A DNA stretch of 64,000 bases from positions 186,001-250,000 of the forward strand of contig CANLWG010000004.1 of the NCBI GenBank assembly GCA_947494715.1, written 5' to 3'. The number at the start of each line of letters is the position of its first letter. Within the stretch, counting starts at the first letter, position 1. The stretch is from an uncultured Flavobacteriaceae bacterium. Lineage in GTDB: Bacteria; Bacteroidota; Bacteroidia; Flavobacteriales; Flavobacteriaceae. This document shows, in pieces, positions 19,390-27,153 of the stretch. The notes below the pieces were generated by a model. It saw nothing but the letters and a program-made list of their open reading frames with translations. It made no database searches and had not been told where the DNA came from. Position numbers and translations under genes: made by a program.

Positions 19390-20409
19390 TTACGATTGAA
19401 AATCAACGGTAGCTTTGATTACGCCATTTTCAGGATCAAGCCAGCTATCAAAATTGGCTATCATATCATTATAGCTTACATTATGGGTAATAAAGGAATC
19501 GATGGGAAATTCGCCTTTTCCCAAAATGGAAATTACGTATTCAAAATCTTCCAGAGTAGCATTTCTGCTACATAATAATGTAGTTTCCTTGGCATGTATG
19601 GCCGGATGGGTAAAAGTAAGCTCTCCCTTGGAAAGACCCACCAAGACATATTTCCCTCCGTGTGCCATGTAGTCGGGTCCGGATTCCAAGGCTCCCTTAT
19701 GGCCGGTAGCGTCAAAAACAACGGTAGCCATATCACCTTTTGTGATTTCCGAGACTTTTTGGACCGCATCAGATCCACCCAATATTGTATGATCAATACC
19801 TATTTTTTCTTTTGCATAATCCAGCCGTTGTTGATTCATATCAATGGCGATTACTCGGGCCCCTGCAATTTGGGCCAATTTCATAATACCTATACCGATG
19901 GGCCCACAACCCACTACAACAATGGTTTCCCCACTTTCCAATTGTGCTCTTCTAATCGCATGCGCACCTATCGCTAACGGTTCTACGACAGCCATTTGGT
20001 CGTCACTTAAATTTTGTGCGGGTATTAAAAGATTTACCGGAACAGAAATACGTTCCTGCATTCCGCCATCCGTATGTATGCCCAGGACCTTAAGACTGGT
20101 ACAGCAATTGGTTTTGCCATTTCTGCAAGCTACACACTGTTTACAGTTTACATAGGGCATGATTACCACATTATCACCCGGTTTTATCCCGTGCGGATTA
20201 TCATCGATTTCGATAACCTGTGTTGCCAATTCATGTCCTAAAATCCTAGGGTACGTAAAAAATGCCTGGTTTCCCGTATAGGCATGTAGATCTGTACCAC
20301 AGATACCTACTTTTTTAACTTTAAGAAGTGCTTCGTTAACCTGTTTTTTAGGTTTGTCCTTTTCCTTTAGGATAAATTCACCTGGCTTCTCACAAACAAT
20401 ATAATCCAT
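19390..20409 (-). CDS. Zinc-dependent dehydrogenase, likely L-galactonate 5-dehydrogenase (LgoD-like)
   Basis: A 339-residue medium-chain dehydrogenase. Catalytic zinc ligands are in GICGTDLH and GHE, the structural zinc cysteines in CKQCVACRNGKTNCC, and the nucleotide motif is VVGCGPIGIG. I start it at the ATG at 20409; the longer frame uses a GTG at 20457 and adds 16 non-conserved residues. The general layout resembles LgoD/YjjN, which oxidises L-galactonate at C5 to D-tagaturonate. Being immediately upstream of UxaA- and UxaB-like genes makes that the most economical role. Other polyol or sugar-acid substrates cannot be ruled out by sequence alone. Confidence 0.72.
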   Translation of the reverse strand: MDYIVCEKPGEFILKEKDKPKKQVNEALLKVKKVGICGTDLHAYTGNQAFFTYPRILGHELATQVIEIDDNPHGIKPGDNVVIMPYVNCKQCVACRNGKTNCCTSLKVLGIHTDGGMQERISVPVNLLIPAQNLSDDQMAVVEPLAIGAHAIRRAQLESGETIVVVGCGPIGIGIMKLAQIAGARVIAIDMNQQRLDYAKEKIGIDHTILGGSDAVQKVSEITKGDMATVVFDATGHKGALESGPDYMAHGGKYVLVGLSKGELTFTHPAIHAKETTLLCSRNATLEDFEYVISILGKGEFPIDSFITHNVSYNDMIANFDSWLDPENGVIKATVDFQS

Positions 20410-20503
20410 TCTTGGGTTTAAAAATTCAACATCGAAAAGAGCGCACCAAAAGGGCACGCTCCGAAATTAAAAAAAACTAACTCAAATTAACTATTTTCTC
20501 CGG

Positions 20504-22057
20504 CTATATCCTAATTTCCAATACATATGCAAAATCCCCAGTTTTTTCTCCCAAATTAGAAACCGAAAGCCCTTTATCGGTTTGATTAAAATCCAGTTTT
20601 GAGCTGCTCCCTAACAGGCTCACATTTTTAATATCCAAATCTTTGGCATATTCACTATCCGTACCCAAAGTTTTTATGTTAATCTTTCCGCTCGAAGGCC
20701 AATCCAACATAATGGCGTATAGTTTATCTCCCTTTTGAGTAAAGCGAATATCCTTAGCAGTAAACCCTTCTTTAACGTTATGCTCGGACATATATCCTCC
20801 TTTTACCTCGGTAGGGCCCTCACCAAAAGTTTTCCAATGTTCGGTGTTATAAATGGCTTCTCCATTTATTTTCAGCCAATTACCTATTTGAAGCAAGGTC
20901 TCCTTTTGATCTTCGGGGATGGTTCCATCCGGTTTTGGACCAACGTTGAGCAACAGGTTTCCGTTCTTTGAAACAATATCTACCAGATCGTCCACAAGAC
21001 TATTGGCCGTTTTGGCCTCTTCATTGGTCACATAGCCCCAAGAGTTCTTTCCGATAGAAGTATCCGTTTGCCAGGGCAGTTTGCGAATGCCCGGAAGTTT
21101 TCCACGTTCCAGGTCATAAATTACCGTCCCCTCGGGAAAGGCTTGGTGGTAGAGGTTTTTATCATTGATCACCACCTCTTTGCCCCATTCAATACCTTTA
21201 TTATAATAGTAGGCCGCTATTTTTGGTCGATACGCCTCAAAATCCGGGATGTCCAAATAGAAATCGAACCAAAGAACATCGGGTCGATAGTTATCAATTA
21301 AATCTATGGTTCGATCCCACCATAATTTTTTAAATTCATCCGATACCGGCTCGGTAACATCTTTTCCCTTTTTGGAGTACAAATCCGAATACTCTGGATC
21401 AACTGTGTCAAAATGATCCTTTTTATTGTAAAAGGACCAGTTGAATGCGTAATGGGATGATGCACCCATAATAAGCCCTTGTTTTCTTCCTTCTGTAAAG
21501 AGTTCGCCAAGTACATCCCGTTTAGGCCCCATATCCATGGCATTCCAACGCGTGGTATTGGATTTATACATGGCAAAACCGTCATGATGGTCAGCAACGG
21601 GGATTACATACTTCGCCCCGGCCTTTTTAAAAAGGTCGATCCAGCTTACAGGGTCGAATTTTTCTGCTTTGAACATGGGGATGAAGTCCTTGTAGCCAAA
21701 TGTTTTTTGGTCGCCCCATTTCTTTTTATGGTGTAAATAAATTTCCGTTGGCCCATCACCCAAGTTTTTAAGTTGCGCCGAAAAATTGGCCGTATCCATA
21801 TACATCTGCCTCGGATACCATTCCGAACCATAGGCCGGGACCGAATACCCTCCCCAATGAATAAAAATCCCGAATTTACTGTCATTGAACCACTCCGGAT
21901 CTTTATAGTTCTTTTTAATAGACTCCCAATTTGGCTCAAAAACAGTAATTTGATTATCCGCGGAAGACTGCGCTACCTGTTTTTCATTTTTACTGCCACA
22001 AGAAAATAGTATTGAAATAATAAGAAAAGAACCAAAAAAATGTTTTGAAATCTTCAT
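20504..22057 (-). CDS. GH29-B alpha-L-fucosidase-like lipoprotein
   Basis: A 517-residue GH29 enzyme with a lipoprotein signal (ILFSC, Cys20). It shows KFGIFIHWGGYSVPAYGSEWY near residue 61, DHHDGFAMYKS at 157-167 and VLWFDF with the presumed nucleophile Asp265. It is a paralogue of GH29-A and GH29-C. The Gly normally following the nucleophile is Phe here. It is the first catalytic gene of the reverse operon, 94 bp or less from the LgoD-like gene and 161 bp after AraC-1. A 12-base sequence upstream (22151-22162) is shared with the GH29-C promoter. Substrate: terminal alpha-L-fucose or alpha-L-galactose on a sulfated glycan. Confidence 0.88.
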   Translation of the reverse strand: MKISKHFFGSFLIISILFSCGSKNEKQVAQSSADNQITVFEPNWESIKKNYKDPEWFNDSKFGIFIHWGGYSVPAYGSEWYPRQMYMDTANFSAQLKNLGDGPTEIYLHHKKKWGDQKTFGYKDFIPMFKAEKFDPVSWIDLFKKAGAKYVIPVADHHDGFAMYKSNTTRWNAMDMGPKRDVLGELFTEGRKQGLIMGASSHYAFNWSFYNKKDHFDTVDPEYSDLYSKKGKDVTEPVSDEFKKLWWDRTIDLIDNYRPDVLWFDFYLDIPDFEAYRPKIAAYYYNKGIEWGKEVVINDKNLYHQAFPEGTVIYDLERGKLPGIRKLPWQTDTSIGKNSWGYVTNEEAKTANSLVDDLVDIVSKNGNLLLNVGPKPDGTIPEDQKETLLQIGNWLKINGEAIYNTEHWKTFGEGPTEVKGGYMSEHNVKEGFTAKDIRFTQKGDKLYAIMLDWPSSGKINIKTLGTDSEYAKDLDIKNVSLLGSSSKLDFNQTDKGLSVSNLGEKTGDFAYVLEIRI

Positions 22058-22218
22058 GTAGAAAAAGTTGGTTAGTGGGCACTTTGGCCGTTAAAACTAT
22101 GGCTAAATTGAAGTTTTTGATGGGAAACCGAAACATCTTATGTTCAAATGAGTGCAACAAATGGTTATTTGTGCATATTTGTATCTATTTTACTACAAGT
22201 ATGCATGTTTTAGGCGCA
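22058..22218 (-). promoter_or_regulatory. Upstream region of GH29-B with a shared 12-base element
   Basis: The 161 bp between AraC-1 and GH29-B contain AGTGCAACAAAT at 22151-22162 (plus-strand orientation). The identical 12 bases occur at 28772-28783, upstream of GH29-C, in the same orientation to the gene. Both are followed, in the plus direction, by a CTATTTT core. Two exact copies in front of two paralogous genes suggest an operator, perhaps for an AraC protein. No clear terminator is visible after AraC-1. Confidence 0.5.
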
Positions 22219-23067
22219 TCACCTTGTAAAACCTGAAGAAAATTTTTTCTGATACACCAAAGGTGAAGACCCCATTATTCTTTTGAATTGTCTATAAAAA
22301 AAGGGAAGACTTTCATAACCGCAGGAAAAACCTATTTGTGAAATAGAATGGTCCGTATCCAACAACATACGTGCGGCCATATTAATGCGGTATTCATTTA
22401 AGAAGGTAAAAAAAGGACGCCCCATCATTTTACTGAAAAAACGGGAAAAGGACTGTTCGGACATATTTACCAGACCTGCCAATTCCTTTAAATAAATTTT
22501 CCGATTGAAATGAATACTTACGAAATCGTGGACCTTTGCCATACGACTGCCGTATTCGGTAGGAATATCATCTGTAAAACTGGCCTCGGAAAGTGTCTCG
22601 TATTTTCGTTTTGATAACTCTACCAACAAAGTCAATAATCGAATATACAGATCATGCCCTTTTAATTGAGGCAGTTCCTTAAATGACTTGATTAACGGAA
22701 GGGTTTCCTTTTTATCAAAAATAATTCCCTTGGAAGCAGTTTTTAACATTTTAAAAATTGATGCCAACTCGGGTACTTTTACGAATATACCTTTGTCCCA
22801 TTGCACCACTACCGATTTGGATTGTCCCTCCAGTTGCACCTGATTTTTCCAACAATGAGGTAAGTTGGAACGGATCAGCACCAATTCACCCGGCTCATAG
22901 GGACCCACATAATCACCAATAAATTTGGTCCCTACACTTTCTTCTATATAGGTCAATTCGTGTTGCGGATGAAAATGCCAAGGGGTTTCAAAATTTTTCT
23001 TCGCAAAGCAAAATCCCGTTATAGTTTGCTGTTGATCCAAATGGATCGGTTCTAAAATGGGCTTCAT
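22219..23067 (-). CDS. AraC-family regulator with cupin sensor domain (AraC-1)
   Basis: A 282-residue transcription factor. The N-terminal half is a cupin-like sugar-sensing domain (WHFHPQHELTYIEE at about 31-44, PGELVLIRSNLPH at about 59-71). The C-terminal 100 residues carry two helix-turn-helix motifs, the second including IGFSCGYESLPFFYRQFKR. It probably controls both the reverse operon following it and the divergent dehydrogenase-esterase-dioxygenase operon that starts 355 bp away. It resembles AraC-2 at 43463-44347 throughout, so the two are likely duplicates with different inducers. No binding site is proven. Confidence 0.9.
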   Translation of the reverse strand: MKPILEPIHLDQQQTITGFCFAKKNFETPWHFHPQHELTYIEESVGTKFIGDYVGPYEPGELVLIRSNLPHCWKNQVQLEGQSKSVVVQWDKGIFVKVPELASIFKMLKTASKGIIFDKKETLPLIKSFKELPQLKGHDLYIRLLTLLVELSKRKYETLSEASFTDDIPTEYGSRMAKVHDFVSIHFNRKIYLKELAGLVNMSEQSFSRFFSKMMGRPFFTFLNEYRINMAARMLLDTDHSISQIGFSCGYESLPFFYRQFKRIMGSSPLVYQKKFSSGFTR

Positions 23068-23422
23068 TACTGGATTTTAAAATATTGGTTTATTCAATGC
23101 TGATTCTTGAATAAAAAGTAGGATAGTTATTATCTTTAATTGTACTTTATTTTAGCTCAAAAACATGAAATTGGGCATAATATATACAGAAAAGTTTATT
23201 TATTGGTCAAAAAAAGAGAAGTATGCTGTTATTTTTCTAGCAATTTTTGCCACGGATGGATAACAATAATGTATAAGAGAATCAAAATGAAAAAAAGTGA
23301 ACTTTAAGATCCTTTTGAACAAGCGTACTTAATTAGCGGAATAAGTTTTTTGTATGCCCAAAATTGGTTAACATAGAACTGTAAATGGAAAACTGATTTT
23401 AAAACTCCAGAAAAGAATAATT
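23068..23422. promoter_or_regulatory. Divergent AT-rich intergenic region between AraC-1 and the dehydrogenase operon
   Basis: No convincing coding sequence in these 355 bp. The region is strongly AT-rich with several T and A runs and separates two divergent transcription units, so it must hold both promoters. I see no perfect inverted repeat long enough to name as an operator and no exact Bacteroidetes TAnnTTTG box that I would trust. Confidence 0.55.
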
Positions 23423-24541
23423 ATGTCCCTACATTCTAAAAGTGCAATTGCTACAGGAGATGGTAATTTTGTTATAGAACAGGTAAACTTGAGCAATCCC
23501 AGGTCTGACGAAGTATTGGTTAAAATAAAGGCGGCCGGGCTTTGCCATACGGACCATGATTCCCTGCATTGGGGAAAGCCTATCGTGATGGGTCATGAAG
23601 GTGCCGGGGTCATCGAAGCGGTAGGTGACCAGGTCAAAAATGTAACCGTTGGTGATTCCGTAATTTTGAATTGGGCCACACCCTGCAGAAGTTGTTTTCA
23701 ATGTGAGGAGGGAAATGAACATATCTGTGAGAATAATTCCCCCGTGGTGGCCGGTGCAAATGGATATACGGAAGGCCATGCCCATTTGGAAGGTACAACC
23801 TGGAAGAATGCACCTATAGAACGCTCCTTCAATATTGGGACCTTATCGGAATATGCCTTGGTGAAGGCCTCGGCGGTGGTAAGGAACCCTTCAAGCAAAC
23901 TCTCTTTTCCTGCCGCCAGTATTATAAGCTGTGGGGTAATGACCGGATATGGTTCCGTAATAAATTCAGCAAAGGTGAAGGAAAATAGTTCTGTTGTAGT
24001 CCTGGGAACGGGTGGGGTAGGACTTAGTGTAATCCAAGGTGCTAAAATCAATAAAGCTTCAAAAATTATAGCTATCGATATCAATGAGCAACGATTGCAA
24101 ATGGCCCAAACTTTTGGGGCTACCCATCTGTTAAAAGCGGACAAAAATGATAAAGGATTATTGGAAGCTGCTGAAAAAGTACGACAAATGACCGACGGGC
24201 GAGGTGCCGATTATGCCTTTGAGTGTACCGCCGTACCCGAACTCGGTGCAGCTCCCCTGGCCATGGTCAGAAATGCAGGAACGGCCGTTCAGGTAAGTGG
24301 GATAGAGCAGGAAATTGTAATTGATATGAACCTATTTGAATGGGATAAGGTGTATATTAATCCCCTATATGGTGGATGTAATCCCGAACGCGATTTCCCG
24401 AAAATCGTGTCCCATTACGAATCAGGAATCCTTAAATTGGATGAAATGATTACCCGAACCTATGCGTTGGAGGATCTCCAACAAGCTTTTGATGATATGT
24501 TGGCAGGAAGGAATGCCAAAGGAGTAGTCCTTTTTGACTAG
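23423..24541 (+). CDS. Class III-like zinc alcohol dehydrogenase
   Basis: A 372-residue zinc dehydrogenase of the class III/glutathione-dependent formaldehyde dehydrogenase type. Catalytic zinc ligands lie in AAGLCHTDH and MGHEGAG, the four structural zinc cysteines in PCRSCFQCEEGNEHIC, and the NAD motif in VLGTGGVGLS. Related dehydrogenases sit next to the cytochrome P450 genes that demethylate 6-O-methyl-galactose in porphyran-degrading flavobacteria. Here no P450 is present, but an esterase and a PhyH dioxygenase follow. A role in disposing of an aldehyde made by the dioxygenase is the working idea. The substrate could also be a different alcohol. Confidence 0.85.
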   Translation: MSLHSKSAIATGDGNFVIEQVNLSNPRSDEVLVKIKAAGLCHTDHDSLHWGKPIVMGHEGAGVIEAVGDQVKNVTVGDSVILNWATPCRSCFQCEEGNEHICENNSPVVAGANGYTEGHAHLEGTTWKNAPIERSFNIGTLSEYALVKASAVVRNPSSKLSFPAASIISCGVMTGYGSVINSAKVKENSSVVVLGTGGVGLSVIQGAKINKASKIIAIDINEQRLQMAQTFGATHLLKADKNDKGLLEAAEKVRQMTDGRGADYAFECTAVPELGAAPLAMVRNAGTAVQVSGIEQEIVIDMNLFEWDKVYINPLYGGCNPERDFPKIVSHYESGILKLDEMITRTYALEDLQQAFDDMLAGRNAKGVVLFD

Positions 24542-24554
24542 AAAAGAAAAACAG

Positions 24555-25343
24555 ATGTTCAGAACTACCGAGTTGTCCGACCCTTGTTTTGAGAATGGAA
24601 ACCTGAGGTTTATAACCGTAAAAACGCCAAATTTGAAAGGACGTGGGGACATTTGTGTATTCGTGCCTCCTTTGGATACTATTGAAAACCTTCCTTTGGT
24701 CATACTTTTACATGGTGTTTATGGTAGTGCATGGGTTTGGTCTCAGAAAGCAGGAGTGCATTTATCCGCTTGGCAAATGATGGAAAATGGAGATATACCC
24801 CCGATGGTTATAGCAATGCCTTCGGATGGACTATGGGGTGATGGTTCCGGGTACGTGCCGCATGGTGGGTTTAACTTTGAAAAATGGATCATTGAAGACG
24901 TGCCGCAGGCAGTGGTAGAAAATATTCCATCGGTCAGTGAAAACTCGTCTTTGTTTATTTCCGGATTGTCCATGGGTGGGTTCGGTGCCTTACGTCTCGG
25001 AATAAAATATAGGGAGAAGTTCAAGGCCATATCCGCACATTCCTCCATAACGGATCTAGAACAGATGCCATTGTTTGTTGAGGAACCCCTAGAAGGATAT
25101 CTTCAAGGAGATGTAATGGAAAACTCAGTATGGTCTATGATCCGCAACAATCCTGACAATTTACCAAAACTTAGGTTTGATTGTGGTACGGAAGACCTAC
25201 TTATAGAATACAATCGAAAATTACACCAACAATTACAGGATTACCATATAGACCACACCTATGAAGAATTCCCCGGTGAGCATGAATGGAAGTATTGGGG
25301 CGAACACATTAAAGATACGCTTAAATTTTTCGGAGATCAATAA
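24555..25343 (+). CDS. Esterase D / S-formylglutathione hydrolase-like alpha/beta hydrolase
   Basis: A 262-residue alpha/beta hydrolase of the PF00756 esterase type. The nucleophile is Ser139 in GLSMGG, the oxyanion region is LLHGVYGS at about 51-58, and the acid and His partners probably lie in GTEDLL and GEHEWKYW. I chose the ATG at 24555, 14 bp after the dehydrogenase stop; an earlier TTG overlaps that gene but adds no conserved residues. S-formylglutathione hydrolases of this fold complete formaldehyde oxidation after a class III dehydrogenase, which this gene immediately follows. A carbohydrate acetyl or other esterase is the alternative. No signal peptide, so it is cytosolic. Confidence 0.8.
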   Translation: MFRTTELSDPCFENGNLRFITVKTPNLKGRGDICVFVPPLDTIENLPLVILLHGVYGSAWVWSQKAGVHLSAWQMMENGDIPPMVIAMPSDGLWGDGSGYVPHGGFNFEKWIIEDVPQAVVENIPSVSENSSLFISGLSMGGFGALRLGIKYREKFKAISAHSSITDLEQMPLFVEEPLEGYLQGDVMENSVWSMIRNNPDNLPKLRFDCGTEDLLIEYNRKLHQQLQDYHIDHTYEEFPGEHEWKYWGEHIKDTLKFFGDQ

Positions 25344-25415
25344 TAGACTTGTATTACATTCTTACAATAGATTATGATTATTAATTAAATAGAAAAAACA
25401 TAAAAACTAGGTATT

Positions 25416-26297
25416 ATGGCATTAGTAAAAGACTTCGCAGATGAACATAGATTGATATCAGACCTTTTTAAACTACCAAGAACAGCAGAGGAGTGGAATC
25501 AATATAGATTGAGTGATGAACAAGTTTCACACTTTCATGAATATGGCTACTTGGCCGGTATTAAAATGTTGGATGACCATCAAGTGGAAGTTTTGCGACA
25601 AGAATTGGCAGAGGTCATTGATCCGGAACATCCTGCACACCATTTGTTCTATGAGTTCCAAAGTAATGAGTCGGAGGATCCCAATTCGGTGTTGTTCCAT
25701 TCCTTGGGACATTGGCGAATTACTCCCGGTTTTCATGATATTTTATGGAATCCCGCTTTTGTAATGGCCGCACATCAACTTTTGGAAAATAGACCCGTTC
25801 GTTTTTGGCACGATCAATTATTCTGTAAGCCGGCCAAACATGGTGGTGTGGTGGCTTGGCATCAAGATTATTCATACTGGACTCGGACCATCGCCATGCA
25901 GCATTTAACCTGCTGGACGGGATTGGACGATGCCTCTGTTGAAAACGGATGTTTGCACTACATTCCTAAAAGTCATAAATGGGGGTTGTTGGACGCACCC
26001 TCATTAGCCGGAGATATGAACGGATTGATGGCGTATCTTAATGAGGAACAGAAAGAACAGTTCAAAAACCCAGTGCCCATCGAGCTCAAAAAAGGATATG
26101 CCACCTTCCACCATCCGTTGATGGTACATGGTTCTTATGAGAACAAATCGGATATAAGCCGTAGGGCCTTTGTCTTGAATGTTTTTGCGGACGGTACGAT
26201 AAGTAATACCGATGATGAGCTTTTGGCCGGTGTTCCACATATCCCAAAGGGAAACAAAATGGAAGGCAAATTTTTCCCGTTATTGTTTGAAGGCTAG
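25416..26297 (+). CDS. PhyH-family Fe(II)/2-oxoglutarate dioxygenase
   Basis: A 293-residue protein of the phytanoyl-CoA dioxygenase family. The iron triad is visible as His149 and Asp151 (WHQDYS) with the distal His238 (MVHGSYEN), and an Arg (249 or 250) suited to bind 2-oxoglutarate follows. The residues needed for catalysis are thus intact. No signal peptide, so it acts in the cytosol on an imported small molecule. It is the third gene of the operon after the dehydrogenase and esterase, 72 bp downstream. Such enzymes can hydroxylate methyl or methylene groups, including O-methyl groups, releasing formaldehyde. That fits its partners but is not shown. Confidence 0.85.
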   Translation: MALVKDFADEHRLISDLFKLPRTAEEWNQYRLSDEQVSHFHEYGYLAGIKMLDDHQVEVLRQELAEVIDPEHPAHHLFYEFQSNESEDPNSVLFHSLGHWRITPGFHDILWNPAFVMAAHQLLENRPVRFWHDQLFCKPAKHGGVVAWHQDYSYWTRTIAMQHLTCWTGLDDASVENGCLHYIPKSHKWGLLDAPSLAGDMNGLMAYLNEEQKEQFKNPVPIELKKGYATFHHPLMVHGSYENKSDISRRAFVLNVFADGTISNTDDELLAGVPHIPKGNKMEGKFFPLLFEG

Positions 26298-26310
26298 GAA
26301 TATATCCGGG

Positions 26311-27153
26311 TTACTTAATAGGTTCTAGAGTATATGCCCTTACCCAATCGTAATAGGTAGTGTTTCTTGAATCATCTACCAATTCATCCGGTGTTGGCGG
26401 AGTTTCCCAATTATAGGTTTCGGTGACCAAATGCATATACATTGGGCGGTAAAAAGGGTCTTCCCTTATGGCCGTACTTGGATTGATGGTATACACGAAT
26501 TTACCATCCAAATAAAAATGAAGAGTGGTGGCATCTACCCACCAACAACCATATACATGGTAGGTCTCATTGGCCGGAGGGTCAATTTTAGCTCCGGCCC
26601 CCGGTGCCGAGATATACTTCTCTTTGCCGTCGCAAGGCGTATCTATAAAGTGGGCATTTGATTTCATAGTGGTCCTAAAGTCTCCCGCCCTTTTTTGCTG
26701 GCCTACGATTTCAACAATGTCCAACTCTTGTTGCTCCGTAACACAGCCATTTTTTAGTCTTTTGTTCTTTAACCAAAATGTGGATGACATAGAGATACCG
26801 GAGGCCTTTATACGGGATTCATAATAGCCATAATGTGCATCCCGTGCCACGGATGCAACTGCCCCGCCTGCAATGTTATAAATACTATCACCCTTCAGAA
26901 CCGAGTTTTTTATTCGAAGATTGCCGTCTTTTACCGAAACTGAATAAGCCCTAAAAGTGGCCGGGGGTCTACCGTTTACCCAGTAGGGCGAACGATCGTA
27001 CCATTTTTTGGAATCTATTTTTGAGCCCTCGAACTCGTCCGAGAACTTTTCGTTGACAATCCATTGATAGCCCTTGGGAGGTTCTGGCGTTTGTGCGCTT
27101 AGATGAAAACCGAAAATCAGCAAGGTGATATAGAAAAAATTTCGCATGTTCAT
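26311..27153 (-). CDS. GH16 endo-galactanase (agarase/porphyranase-type)
   Basis: A 280-residue GH16 enzyme with signal peptide (cleavage near LSA-Q, residue 20). The catalytic block ELDIVE sits at about residues 141-146, giving nucleophile and acid/base glutamates. The early segment with SDEFEGSKIDSKKWYDRSPYW and NGRPPATF is typical of marine beta-agarases and porphyranases, and differs from kappa-carrageenases. It cleaves internal beta-1,4 linkages of a red-algal galactan. It starts immediately after the GH29-C stop codon, so both are co-transcribed. It has no extra binding module or secretion tag and is likely surface or periplasmic. Subfamily (porphyranase, agarase or furcellaranase) is not resolved. 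Confidence 0.87.
   Translation of the reverse strand: MNMRNFFYITLLIFGFHLSAQTPEPPKGYQWIVNEKFSDEFEGSKIDSKKWYDRSPYWVNGRPPATFRAYSVSVKDGNLRIKNSVLKGDSIYNIAGGAVASVARDAHYGYYESRIKASGISMSSTFWLKNKRLKNGCVTEQQELDIVEIVGQQKRAGDFRTTMKSNAHFIDTPCDGKEKYISAPGAGAKIDPPANETYHVYGCWWVDATTLHFYLDGKFVYTINPSTAIREDPFYRPMYMHLVTETYNWETPPTPDELVDDSRNTTYYDWVRAYTLEPIK

Noticed and set aside
12932-20409. Complete L-fucose (6-deoxy) degradation pathway
   Set aside because: No fuconate dehydratase of the enolase type next to it, no 2-keto-3-deoxy-fuconate cleavage enzyme, and the UxaB/UxaA steps fit L-galactonate better.
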